A model generated the notes under the pieces. That model ran no database searches and had not been told where the DNA came from. It was given only the letters and a program-made list of their open reading frames with translations. From contig JBBDMX010000101.1 of NCBI GenBank assembly GCA_040878035.1, positions 177,012 to 241,011 on the forward strand: DNA of 64,000 nt. The letters are read 5' to 3'. Below, in pieces: positions 9,062 to 20,066 of this stretch (within the stretch, counting starts at the first letter, position 1; each line of letters starts with the position of its first letter). Made by a program: the position numbers and the translations under genes. The stretch is from JBBDMX01 sp040878035. GTDB taxonomy: Bacteria > Planctomycetota > Phycisphaerae > Phycisphaerales > Phycisphaeraceae.

Positions 9062-12000
9062 TCATCCGATGCGTTCAATGCGAATCGCGTCGGCGTCCAC
9101 GAAATCATTGGCGTCGTCGCTGATACGGATGATCAGCGTGCCGCTGCTGATGGTCCAGGACGTGCCGAGGTCTTTGAAGATCGTCTCCTGGTCGGTTCGA
9201 TCGTCGGGCGCCAGTTCCTGATTGACACGCACGGTATCCAGCAGGGTCGAGCCGTCATAGATCGCATAGGGCGTGTTGGTCGCGCGATTGAGATCCGACC
9301 GCCAGGTGGCCGAGATACGGTACTCGCCAGGCGGCAGGTTCGTGAAGGTGTAGGTCGCCACGTTGGCGCCCTGCCCATCGCGCGCGAAGCTGTGATCGCC
9401 GCCGTAGTAGTACGGCTCGAGCGTGAAGCCCCACACGTTGTTGGTCGAGAAACCCGCATCGCGATCGTCGATGATGCGCACCACCGGCTGGACGATCGCC
9501 ACCGCATGGACGTTGATGGCGAAGCTGCCTTCGTTGCCGTCATTGTTGGCGAAGCGCACCATGCCGTCGAAAGTGCCTGCCGAGGCGGCGTCGAACTGGA
9601 GCGTGAACGTGGTGGACTGGTTCGGCGCCAGGCTGCTGGTCGCAAAGCCGGCGGCCACGCTATAGCCGGCGGGCAAGGGGTCAAAGGCGCCCAGCGTCAG
9701 AGTCTGCGTGCCCAGGTTGCGCACGGTAAAGGTGCGCTGCACCGGCGTGCCCGGCGGCGTGACGCCAAAATCCACGGTCGTGCTGCCGCTGACCAGGTCG
9801 GTCGTGTCCACGAGCACCTGGATTTCGGGGCCAGCGGGCAGATCGCCGAGGCGCTCGATGCGGATGGCGTCGGCGTCGACGTAAAGACCGGCAGCGGCGT
9901 CGTCGCTGAGCTTGACTACCAGCGTGCCGCCGGTGATGTTCCAGCTTGTGCCGATGTCGCCAAAGACCTTGCCCTGTTCGGTCAGGCCGGCCGGCGCGTT
10001 CTGCTGGTTGACGCGCACGGTGCCCAGCAGGGTCGTACCGTCGTAGACCCTAAAGGGCGTATTGGTGGCGCGGTTGCTGTCGCCGCGCCACGTCGCCGAC
10101 ACGCGGTAGACGCCCGGCGCCAGGCCGGTGAAGGTGTAGGTCGCCACGTTGGCGCCGCCGCCGTTGATGGCGAAGCTGTGGTCATTGCCGTAGTAGAACG
10201 ACTCGGTGGTCGAGCCCCAGGCGCCCACGGTGCTAAAGCCCGCGTCGCGGTCGTCGATGATCCGTACCATCGGCGCCGCGGCGGCGCTGCCCTGCACGGT
10301 GAAGGCAAACGGGCCTTCATCCGCGTCGTTGTTGGCAAAACTGACCGTGCCGCTGAAGCTTCCCGTTGCCGGGGCGTCAAAGCGGATCGCAAAGGTCGTC
10401 GAGGCCCCTGGCGCCAGCGTGGTCGTGGCAAAACCCGAGGCCATGCTGAAGCCTGCCGGCAGCGGGGCAAAGGCGCCCAGCGTCAGCGGGGCGACACCGG
10501 TGTTCTGCACGGTGATGGTGCGTGTCACGGGCACGCCGGGCGCCGTGACGCCCAAGTCCACCACGCCGGTGTTGTGGGCGATGCTGGCTGTGCCATCGAG
10601 CAGGGCGATCTCCGGCCCGCTGGGCAGGTCGCCGATGCGTTCGATGCGAATCGCATCGGCGTCGACATACACCCCCGCCGCCACGTCGTCGCTGATCCGG
10701 ACCACCAGAGTGTCGCCCAAGATGGACCAGCTTGTGCCGATGTCGCCAAAGGCAAAGCCCTGGTCGGTGAGGCTGTTTGGCGCGTTGCGCTGGTTGATGC
10801 GCACGGTGCCCAGCAGGGTCGCGCCGTCGTGGACGCCAAAGGGCGTGTTGGTAGCGCGGTTGGTGTCGCCGCGCCAGGTGGCCGACACGCGGTAGACGCC
10901 CGGCGCCAGGCCGGTGAAGGTGTAGGTCGCCACGTTGGCGCCGCCGCCGTTGATGGCGAAGCTATGGTCGCTGCCGTAGTAGATCGCTTCGGTGGTGAAG
11001 CCCCACGTGCCCCCGGTGCTGAAAGCGGCGCTGCGGTCGTCCACGATGAGCACGCTGGGCGGAGCATAGATGGCGGTGTAAATCGTATCCACGGCGGGCG
11101 TCGAGATATCGTGCACCAGAGCGCCGCTGTCGGACCAGCCGACGAACGAGTACGCCAGACCGTTGTGCTGCACGGTGGCCGGGGCGCCCAGGCTGCGGAT
11201 AATGCCCGTCACCCCATGGACGCTGTAGGGCGTGGCGTGGCCCTGCCCGTCGAGCGTCAGCGTGACGTTGGGCAGGTTGCTGGTGAGGGTGATGCTGGCC
11301 GTCTGCGGCGCCACATCGCGGTAGACGCTGGTAACCAGGCCCGCCGAGTCGGCCACGGTCAGGGTGATGCGATAGAAGACGTCCGTGGCGGTATAGGGCA
11401 CGCGGTCGGGGATGTCGAAGGAACCGCTGGTGACGCCGCTGACTGGGCCCAGGTGAGGTCTCACGACACTGCCGGTGTACCACTCGACCTTCCAGGTAAA
11501 CGCCGCAGCCGACAGGGCGCCGTCTTCCTGGTCAAAGCCCTCGCCGGAGAAGCTGATGGTCTGACCGCCCTGGTAAAGCGTGTCGATGGCGGGGGTGAGG
11601 ATGGTGGTGGTGGGCGCGTGTTCGTCGATGACCGTAAGGACGGCTTCATCGCTGAGCACAAAGCCTTCGCTGTTGCTGACGAACACGGTGAAGATGGCGC
11701 CGCTGTCGGCAAGCGTGACGGAGCCGAGGGTGTAGCTGGGACCGTTGGCGCCGTCAATGTCGTCGCCGTTGCGGCGCCACTGGTAGGTGAGCGGCGCAGT
11801 GCCGGTGACGGCGACGCTGAATGTCGCCGACCCGTCCAGGCCGACGGTCTGATCGACCGGCTGGCTGTCGATGACCGGCGCCACGGCCGCCGGCGCGTAC
11901 TGGATGCGGTGGAGTTGTCCGCCGTGGCCGCGTTCCAGGTACAGCAGCGTGCCGCTGTCCTCGACCAGCAGGCTAACGGGGAAGGAGGCATCGACGGCGA

Positions 12001-15000
12001 AGCTGGAGACCGACTGATCCGCCAAGTCGAGCCAGTGGATCCAGCCGGCGCCCAGGTCGGCAAAGAAGTAGCCGCCGACGAAGAACTCGGGGAACTGCGT
12101 CTGCGTCGGGCTGTAGAACGCCCCACCGGTGATGGCGATGGCGCCGTCGGCGTGGGTGTAGGCGTAGAACGGCGGCGTGAAAGTGGGCGAGCCGCCAGGC
12201 CCTTCGATCGTGGGCCAGCCGTAGTTGTTGCCGGCCACCACGTCGTCGATTTCTTCCCACGACGACTGACCGACGTCGTTGACGAAGAACCGGCCGGTGC
12301 CGGGCTGGAAGGTGAAAGTAAACGGGTTGCGGAAGCCCAGGGCATAGATCGACCGGTTGAGCCCCTGCAACTGGTTGTAGAACGGGTTGTCCGTGGGAAT
12401 CGAACCGTCGGCGTTGAAGCGCAGGATCTTGCCAAAGATGTTGGCCAGCGACTGCGCGTTGCTGGGCGTGGAGTTGTCGCCGATGCCGACGTACAGCTTA
12501 CCGTCGGGGCCAAAGCCCAGCGCCCCGCCGTTGTGCACCGACCCCATCTGCGGGAAGTCGACCAGCACCGTCTCGCTACCGGGCAGAACGACATCGCCGT
12601 TAGCGACAAATCGGCTGATGCGATTGTGCTCCTGCCCGCTGCCGGGCACGGTGTAGTAGACGTAGACGTAATGGTTGCTGCTGAAGTTGGGATCCAGGGC
12701 GATGCCTAGCAGGCCGCGCTCGCCGAACGTGGTGGTGTTGATGACCAGGAACGGCTGCGCCATGAGCTGGCCGTCCTTGACCACGTTGACCGTGCCGTCC
12801 TGATTGGCGATGAAGATGCGCCCGTCGGGCGCCTGCGTCATGGCGGTGGGTCCGCTCAAGCCGCTGGCCAGGAGAGTCTGCGTAAAGCCCGGCAGCAGCG
12901 GGTTGGGTTCGGTGGTGACCTCGCCGCGGAGGGCAATCGTAAACGGGTCTTCGTTGGCGTCGTTGTTGTGGAGCGCCAGGGTCCCACCAAAGGCGCCGAG
13001 ATTCACCGCTGTCAGCCGGATGATCATGGAGGTGGATTCGCCCGGCGCCAGTTGCGTAGCGCCGAAGCCTGACTCGATGACGAACCCTGCCGGCAGCGGA
13101 TCGATCGCGCCGAGGTTCAGCATAGTCTGACCGGTATTGCGCAGGGTCAGCGTGCGGCGCTGGGGGGAACCCGGTGCCGTGCTGCCAAAGTCCACCACGC
13201 TCTGCCCGCTCACCAGATCGGCGCCGTCTAGGGCGATGGCGATCTCCGGGCCCGGCGCGGGCAGGTCGCCGATACGCTCGATGCGAATGGCGTCGGCGTC
13301 AACGTATTGGTCGGCGTCGTCGCTGATCGTCACCACCAGCGTCGCGCCCGTGATGTTCCAGGTGTCGCCAATGTCGCCAAAGGCAAATCCCGCATGCAAC
13401 AGGCTGTTGGGCGCCAACTCCTGGTTGATGCGCACGGTGCCCAGCAGGGCCGCGCCGTCGTAGACGCTAACGGGCGTGTTAGTGGCGCGGTTGCTGTCGC
13501 CGCGCCACGTCGCCGACACGCGGTAGACCCCAGGCGTCAGCCCCGTGAACGTGTACGTCGCCACGTTGGCACCGCCACCGTTGATGGCGAAGCTGTGGTC
13601 GTTCTCCCAGTACGCCCCCGGCTCGTGGGTGAAGCCCCAGGTGCCCACCGAACTAAAGCCCCCGCCGCGGTCGTCGACGACGAGCACAGGTTGGACCACG
13701 GATTGAACGTAACTGGCGGTGTAAGTCGTGTCGCTGGCGGGGGTGGTGATGTCGTGGCTACGCGCCCCGCCATCGGACCAGCCCGTAAAGACGTACTGCA
13801 CGCCGTTGATCCCTACGGTGGCGGGCGCTTCGAGATTGCGCTTGATGCCGGTCACGCCCAGGACGCTGTGCGGCGTCACCACGCTCGTGCCGTCCAAGAG
13901 CAGGCTCACGCCGTTGACGTTGCTCGCCAGCGCGATCGTGGCGGTCATCGGCAACAGATCGCTGGTGACGGTGTCGGTCAAGCCATTAGAGTCAATGACC
14001 GTAAGCGTAATACGATAGAAGACATTGGTCAGCAGGTAAGGAACGGTGTCGGGGATGGTGAATGATCCGCTGCGAATGCCGGTGGTGGCCAGCAATTCGG
14101 GCCGGACGATGCTGCCGGTATACCAGTCCACCTGCCAGGTGAACGCCGAGTCGGGCAGGACGCCGTCCTCATCGTCGAAGGCATCGCCGGAGAAGCTGAC
14201 GGTCTGGCCGCCCTGATAGAGCGAGCCGTGGTTGGGCGTGAGAATGGTGGCGACAGGCGCATGATTACCGGTGACCGACAGCGTCGCGGGGTCGGACATC
14301 ACCTGGCCGTAGATGTTGCTCACCTGGACGCGGAACTGGGCGCCGGCATCGCTGAGCGTGATGTTGTCGAGCGTATAGCTGGCGGCATTGGCGCCGCTGA
14401 TGGGCTGATCATCGCGATACCACTGATAGTTGAGCGGCGTTTCGCCGCTGGCCACGACGCTGAAGGTCGCTGACCCGCCTTGGGGCGCTAAGTAGTCGGC
14501 CGGGCCTGTCGTGATGTGCGGAGCATTGACGGAAGCGGGGTATTCGATGCGGTAGACCTCGCCGTCGTGCCCGCTGGCGCCGCGCTGGAGATAGAGCAGG
14601 CTGCCGTCGCTGTCCATCAGGATGCTCACGGGCATCTTGAGTCCCACGGCAAAGTCGCTGATGGAGTTGTCGACGGGGTTGAGCCAGCGGAGCCAGCCGG
14701 CGCCCAAGTCGGCGAAGAAATAGCCGCCGACGTAGCCGCTGGGGAACTGGGTCTCCTCGGGCTGGTAGAAGGCCCCGCCGATGATCGCCACGCCGGTGAA
14801 GTGGTTGTAGGCGTAGATGGGGTTGGTGAAATTCACATTGCCCGATACCCCTTCGGCGCCGGGCCAGCCGTAGTTGGCGCCCTTGACGATCTCGTTGATC
14901 TCCTCCCACGAGTCCTGGCCGACGTCGTTGGCATAGAGCCGGCCAGTGGCCGGGTCGATCGCCAGCGTGAAGGGATTGCGCAGGCCCCGGGCCCAGATGG

Positions 15001-17372
15001 CGCGGTTGATGCCCGTCGCCTGGTTGTAGAACGGGTTGTCGGTGGGGATCATGCCCACGGGATTGGTGGTGCTGTCGGCCGGGTTGTAGCCGCGCACATC
15101 AAAGCGCAGGATCTTGCCGAAGGGCGAACTGAGCGACTGCGAGTTGTTGGGCACCGAGCCATCGCCCACGCCCACGTAGAGCATGCCGTCGGCGCCGAAG
15201 TGCATCGCCCCGCCGTTGTGGATGTAGCCGACCTGCGGCAGGTCCACCATCACCACTTCGCTGCCCGCCATGGCGACATTGCCATCGGCAGTGAAGCGGC
15301 TGATGCGGTTGTGGCCTGCGGCGTCAGGCGGAACCGTGTAGTACAGATAGACGTAGTGGTTGTTCGCAAAGTCGGGGTCAAAGGCGATGCCCAGCAGTCC
15401 GCGCTCGCCCGCCGAGGTGACGTTGAGCTGGAGGAACGGCGTGGACAGAAGCTGGTCGTTTTCGATGACGCGAACAAAGCCGCCCTGGTCGGTGACGAAG
15501 ATCCGTCCGTCGGGGGGCCCCCCCCATGGCGGTGGCGCTGCCCAGGCCCGTGGCAAGGCGCGTCTGCGTGAAGCCCGGCAGCAGCGGCGAGGGCGTGGCG
15601 GTGGCATTCCCGCTGAGCGACAGCGTGAACGTGCCTTCGTCCGGATCGTCGCTGAAGAAACGCCATGTGCCGATGTACGGCCCGGGCGTGGCGGCGGCCA
15701 TGGTGATGACCAACGTTGTGCTGGCGCCGGGCGCCAGCGTGGTCGTGCCGAACGTGGACGTCAGAATGTAGCCGCTGGGCATCGGATCGATGGCGCCCAG
15801 GTGCAGGTCCAACTGGCCCGTGTTGCTGATGATGAGTGAGCGCGTCACCGGCGTGCCGGAGGGCGTGGCGCCGAAGTCCACCGTGCTTGATCCCGAAATC
15901 AGTTGCTGGCCGTTGACCGTCACCGCCACGTCCGGCGCCGGCGGGGGCAACTCGCCCACCCGTTCGATGCGAATGGCGTCCAGGTCCACATAATCGTTGG
16001 CATCGTCGCTGACGCGGACGATCAGCGACGTGCCGGTGATGGTCCAGGTCGTCCCAATGTCGCCGAAGGAAAAACCCTCGTCCGTCAGGCTGCCAGGCGC
16101 CAGTTCCTGGTTGAGGCGGATGGTGCCCAGCAGCATGCTGCCGTCGTAGATGGAGAAAGGCGAATTCGTGGCTCGGTTGGCATCGGCGCGCCAAGTGGCG
16201 GACACGCGATACTGCCCCGGCGCCAGATCCGTGAAGGTGTAAGTCGCCGTGTTGGCGCCCTGGCCGCCGTTGGCGAAGCTGTGGTCGTCCTGGAAATAGC
16301 GCCCCGGCTCAACGGTAAAACCCCACGCGCCCGTGGTGGTGAATCCGGCGTCGCGGTCGTCGATGATCTGCTTGGCCGGCGCGGTGGGCAGATTCGGAAT
16401 ATCCAGCGTCACGCCATAAAGGCCCACGTTGCGGTCGCTGCCAAAGCCGGTGACATCCTGCGTGTAGTAAACGGTCAGGGTCTGGGCCGTTTCGCCGTTG
16501 GCAAAGGCAATGGTGTAAACCCCCAGACCGTGCGCGCTGCCTTCCTTTTCCGTGCCCGGAGCCCCGCCGGGGTCATACGGGCTGATGGGCAGAATGTCGG
16601 AGCGGTCCAGGCTGGTGGCGTCGTCGAAGACGGCGCGAAGGTTGACCGGCACGTGCCGCGCATTGCCCGACGCGTCCATGGCTTTGCCGTTGTAGGTGTT
16701 GGCATAGACGCGCAAGACGCCGCTGACATTGGCGGGAATGGTCACCGTGAACTTCAGGCCCTGGCCCTTCAGATCGGGAATCTTGTCAAAGACAAATCCC
16801 TCGTTCTCGCTGGCGAACGAATTGGGCGTGCCGTCGGAATAGTTGACTTGGAGCCGGACCAGGGCGTTGGGCGGGGTGGTGACGTTGTAGCCGCGTAGCT
16901 CGCCGCTGCCGGTGATGTCGCTGACGTTGCTGATCGGGTTGGCCACACCCGCCTTGTGGTTATAAGGTGGCGGGGGCTCCAGCCCCCCGGTGAAGGAGAG
17001 CGGCCCGTACTGCGCCCAGTCGGTCAACCCCTGGGTGGTGAAGTTGACCGAGTACGGATTGCCGATGTCGCCGCCTTCGGGCGCTAAGGCATCCAGCTCG
17101 ATGGAATAGATGGCCGACGCAACGCCGGCGGGAAGATCGGGCACCGCTGCAATCACAAGGGTCGGCGACCCAGGCGCGGGGTCATCCTGGCCGCCTGGCG
17201 TCACACCCGAGAGCAACAGGCGCGGCTCCAAACCCTCCAGGCCCACCCACGGCATGCCCGCGCCATCTATGTCACTGCCCGCCCCGTGTTTGCCCCGCAG
17301 AGACGCGCCGCCGCCAGCCTTGACCTTGCGGCGGCTCGTCGTCCCGCCCCCTACCGTGCTCCGACTCCTCAT
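9062..17372 (-). CDS. Giant LEPR-XLL surface protein with two sugar-dehydrogenase-like propellers and golvesin-like modules (frameshifted)
   Basis: ATG at 17372 follows GGAG at 8-base spacing. About 2770 codons are read in two frames that join at a run of 8 G and 6 C (minus strand; 15512-15525); one extra G there breaks the frame after ATAMGG. N-terminus: about 45 polar/basic residues with no obvious hydrophobic signal peptide, then LEPRLLLSG at 48-56. Then come an unknown domain and a golvesin-like module (IIDDRDAGF...WGF). Two long blocks follow, each with a PQQ-dependent sugar dehydrogenase-like propeller (ERGLLGIAFDPDF, NHYVYLYYT, HNGG, NPFTLAIDPATG), an Ig-like domain and a PKD-like part. 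In total there are five golvesin-like modules, four of them followed by choice-of-anchor-D modules (PVTRTITVQNTG). It is probably secreted or surface-attached; catalysis is unproven. It converges on the export cassette. Confidence 0.85.
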
Positions 17373-17717
17373 AACGTTTCTCCAAAGCATCAAACGTCAC
17401 AACAACAACCTGCGGCCGCACCACGCGTGCCCTGGTCAGTAACTACCGCAACTACGGTCATCCTCTCTCCGTCATCCCTGTAAAACATCACCTGCCCGCG
17501 AGGCCGCTTGCCGCGACCTGCGTAAAGACCTCTGCCCCACCGCCTTGTAAGCGTGAGGGTGTCTGGCACGGTAGTCCATCCCGATCCTGGAACGAGTATA
17601 ACCAAACAGGCCCGATAAAAGAAGAAGAATTGGGAAATAACCACCGCCGGGCACCAGTGGGCGCGACCCGGACGTGAGGCTGGGCGGTTTCAAGTGATTG
17701 GCGACGCTGCCGGTGAC
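17373..17717. other. Intergenic region between giant gene and hexaheme cytochrome
   Basis: 345 bases. The only clear element is the ribosome binding site of the giant gene (GGAG, about 17380-17383). Small reading frames here show no family resemblance and no good ribosome binding site. The promoter of the giant gene should lie here, but no convincing -35/-10 pair was found. Confidence 0.5.
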
Positions 17718-18536
17718 TTATCGCAGGTCGTGGCAGCTTGTGCAGAGCTGGCCTTGATCGTTGGCCATTACCAGCATCTTGCCGTCGCTGAAAGGTTCGT
17801 GGCAGGAGGCGCAGCCGACGGTGCCGTCGAAGAGGCGGACGCGGGGGTCCACGGCCGACTGGGGCACCATTCGCCGCACCGCCCGGCGGAAATCGCGCGC
17901 GGGATTGTCATAACGGATGCCCACCGGATGGCTGTTGCCCAGACTCTTGGCCTGGCCGGTGGCGCCGTCGTGGCAGGAGAGGCACAGGGACGTGATGCCG
18001 TCCATGCTCGTCCCGGTTGCGGTACGACTTGTGCCACGCCCCGCATTGAAGTCGCTCTGGACGGCCGTCTGCAAATGGGCGACGGCCAGGGCCTGGGCGT
18101 GGCTTTGCTTGCCCGGCTGCTGGTCCTGATGGCATTGCCCGCAAAAGGCCGCACCCCGCGCCGTGCCGCGCAGCATCGGGTCGTGGGTGTCCATCGCCAG
18201 CGAGTGGGCGTTTCCCCTGGCGTCGGCGTGGCAGGTGGTGCAGGTGACGCGCCCGCCATGCAGCGGCAGCGTGGCGGGGATGGTCATGCCCGCCTTGGGA
18301 CGAATGTCCACCGGATGCGACAGCCCGGACGTGAAGGCGTGGCATCCGGCGCAGCTTTGCCCGCCGGACAACATCAGCACCGTGCCGCCGTTGGTGATGT
18401 CCTGGGCGCCGGCAGTGGCCAGCGGCGGAGCCGCGGGATGAAAGACCGCCCCGGTCGCGATCCATGCCCCCAGCACCACGCCAATCGTGGTTCCCTGGAG
18501 GCCCCGGCCAAATTGACGACGCCGCCCCCACCCCAT
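17718..18536 (-). CDS. Hexaheme c-type cytochrome (doubled CXXCH type)
   Basis: Six CXXCH motifs are visible: CAGCH, CTTCH, CGQCH, CLSCH, CASCH, CTSCH. Spacing and the SHPVDI/SHPVGI motifs before pairs match the doubled-CXXCH cytochrome family. From ATG 18536 the N-terminus reads MGWGRRRQFGRG followed by a hydrophobic segment (IGVVLGAWIATGAVF), so it is exported to the periplasm. The open frame extends to a GTG at 18638 and neither start has a clear ribosome binding site. No neighbour is co-directional and close, so it looks monocistronic. It is probably a soluble electron carrier whose partner is unknown. Maturation would rely on the ccm genes at 24.6-31.1 kb. Confidence 0.8.
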   Translation of the reverse strand: MGWGRRRQFGRGLQGTTIGVVLGAWIATGAVFHPAAPPLATAGAQDITNGGTVLMLSGGQSCAGCHAFTSGLSHPVDIRPKAGMTIPATLPLHGGRVTCTTCHADARGNAHSLAMDTHDPMLRGTARGAAFCGQCHQDQQPGKQSHAQALAVAHLQTAVQSDFNAGRGTSRTATGTSMDGITSLCLSCHDGATGQAKSLGNSHPVGIRYDNPARDFRRAVRRMVPQSAVDPRVRLFDGTVGCASCHEPFSDGKMLVMANDQGQLCTSCHDLR

Positions 18537-18738
18537 GAGGAGCGCGACCGATGACGATGATGCCTTCCTCCCCGACACTTCACCAACGTCGGCCGGATTC
18601 GCCAAAGGCTTAAGATGGACCCCATGCTCCCGAGTCACAGCGCATAATAGAAAGCGCTACGAGAAAGGCGACAAAGAGACTAATGGACCTAAAGGGTGGC
18701 GATTGAATCCTCCCTACGAAGCGCCGCGGCTTGCCGCG

Positions 18739-19545
18739 TCAGCGCCTGTCCGTGCTCTGAAAAATCTTGTCCGCCGACTTGGCGACGAAGCCGGAGAAAA
18801 GCGTGCCGTCGGGCAGCGGATACCGCCGGGCAAACTCGTAGTAGCAGCCGGGGATCGTCTGCTTGCTGTCGGTGAAGGCCACGGGCACCTGGCTGGCGAG
18901 CGTGGACGACTGCTGGAGGTATTCGCCGGGCGAACCTTTGATCTCGCCGCCGGTGGCGTTGAGGGCAAAGCCCCTCTGCTTGAGAAACACATTGAGCGCC
19001 TCAAGGGTGTCGAAAGATTTGAGGGCGTTGACCAGCACGGTGAAGTGATTGGCGCGAAAGCCAAAAGCGGACATCCATGCGGCGTATTCGCTCTCCTGGC
19101 GCAGATGCTCGTACTCGGCAACCGCCAGGTTCCAGGGCCGGCCGGCGACGGGGAAGTCATCGCGCTTGGGCAGGTCGGCGGGCATCTGGTCCAGCAGCGC
19201 CGCCACGCGCTTGCGCAAGGCCGGAGAGAAATCGCCCAGCTTCAGTTCACTGATGAACACGCGCGGCAAGCCGGCCTCCCCAGAGGCGTGCTCAAAGTGC
19301 CGGGCAAAGAGCTTCTTCTCCGGGAAGGTGTATTCGCCGCGAGCTTCGTAGCCGCCGGCCACAAACGAGCGGGACAGGGCGGCAACGGAAACGCGCGGAT
19401 CGTCGAACGTGCGCAGGGCGATGTGGTCGCTGACGATGGTTTCGCCGCGCGAGGCCAGAAGCTCGTGAATCCGCCCCGCCTGCGGATTGATGGCGGTGTA
19501 GTCGTTCCACAGTCGTTCCAGCAGCGTATGAATATCGCGTGACAT
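18739..19545 (-). CDS. DUF1338 family (2-oxoadipate dioxygenase/decarboxylase-like) protein
   Basis: 268 residues from ATG 19545, which follows GGGAGG at 8-base spacing; the open frame upstream consists of repeat sequence and is not used. The start MSRDIHTLLERLWNDY, the metal-binding-type HIALRTF, FRANHFTVLVN and the late YYEFARRYP (Glu ligand) match the DUF1338 fold, a VOC-like iron enzyme family. Characterised members such as Pseudomonas HglS convert 2-oxoadipate to D-2-hydroxyglutarate in lysine breakdown; short bacterial members like this one are less well characterised. It follows the amt-PII genes on the same strand, separated by the CAGAAAA repeat. No other lysine-catabolism gene is nearby, so substrate assignment is tentative. 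Confidence 0.8.
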   Translation of the reverse strand: MSRDIHTLLERLWNDYTAINPQAGRIHELLASRGETIVSDHIALRTFDDPRVSVAALSRSFVAGGYEARGEYTFPEKKLFARHFEHASGEAGLPRVFISELKLGDFSPALRKRVAALLDQMPADLPKRDDFPVAGRPWNLAVAEYEHLRQESEYAAWMSAFGFRANHFTVLVNALKSFDTLEALNVFLKQRGFALNATGGEIKGSPGEYLQQSSTLASQVPVAFTDSKQTIPGCYYEFARRYPLPDGTLFSGFVAKSADKIFQSTDRR

Positions 19546-19574
19546 GATCGGTGCCCTCCCGTGACTCCTGATCA

Positions 19575-19699
19575 TAGTTGGGGAAAAGGCAGAAAATGCA
19601 GAAAAGCAGAAAACCAGAAAACGCAGAAAATCAAGGCAGGCCGACATTCCGGCTTCCGATTTTCTGACTTTTCTGCTTTTCTGTCTTTTCTGCTTTTCC
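19575..19699. repeat. Inverted repeat built of GCAGAAAA units
   Basis: The left arm (about 19578-19628) is a run of CAGAAAA-like units; the right arm (about 19659-19699) is the complementary CTTTTCTG run and abuts the PII stop codon. In minus-strand RNA this gives a long A/U-rich hairpin between PII and DUF1338 that could terminate transcription or stabilise the 3' end. Related units occur at about 24590-24640. Confidence 0.75.
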
Positions 19700-20044
19700 T
19701 CAGATGGCTTGGCCGCCGCGCTCTTCCGTGCGGATGCGAATGCATTCTTCCAGCGGCGTGATAAAGATTTTGCCGTCGCCGATCTCGCCGGCGCCGTGCT
19801 TGGCGGCCTTGAGAATCGCGTCCACGGCGATCTCCACGAATTCATCATTGCAGGCGATGTCCAGCCGGACCTTGGGCAACAGGTTGGGCGTCACCTCGGC
19901 ACCGCGGTACAGATCGAAATCGCCTTGCGCCCGCCCATGTCCCGTACACCGGCTCACCGTGATGCGGGTGATCTCCGCCTTGATCAACGCTTCACGCACC
20001 TGGTCGAGCTTGTCCGATTGGATGATCGCGGTGATGAGTTTCAT
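19700..20044 (-). CDS. PII nitrogen regulatory protein without the uridylylated Tyr
   Basis: 114 residues, the full PII length. MKLITAIIQSDKLDQVREAL, the YRGAE T-loop, LPKVRLDIA and GDGKIFI with IRIRTEERG are typical GlnB/GlnK signatures. The residue after YRGAE, Tyr51 in E. coli GlnB and GlnK, is Val (V51), so uridylylation at that site is impossible. PII trimers bind ATP/ADP and 2-oxoglutarate and can plug AmtB. The ammonium transporter gene lies upstream on the same strand, as in glnK-amtB loci though in reverse order, so AmtB is the likely partner. The two are separated by 348 bases of repeats including a miniature transposon. Confidence 0.92.
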   Translation of the reverse strand: MKLITAIIQSDKLDQVREALIKAEITRITVSRCTGHGRAQGDFDLYRGAEVTPNLLPKVRLDIACNDEFVEIAVDAILKAAKHGAGEIGDGKIFITPLEECIRIRTEERGGQAI

Positions 20045-20066
20045 GTCAATGTCCGATCAGGATTGG

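Noticed and set aside
9392..12709. Very long plus-strand open frame (1105 codons) opposite the giant gene
   Set aside because: It is the complement of the LEPR-XLL coding sequence. The Ala/Gly/Arg-rich translation repeats with the modules on the other strand and has no start signal or family resemblance.
14516..15571. 351-codon plus-strand open frame
   Set aside because: Antisense shadow of the first sugar-dehydrogenase-like propeller.
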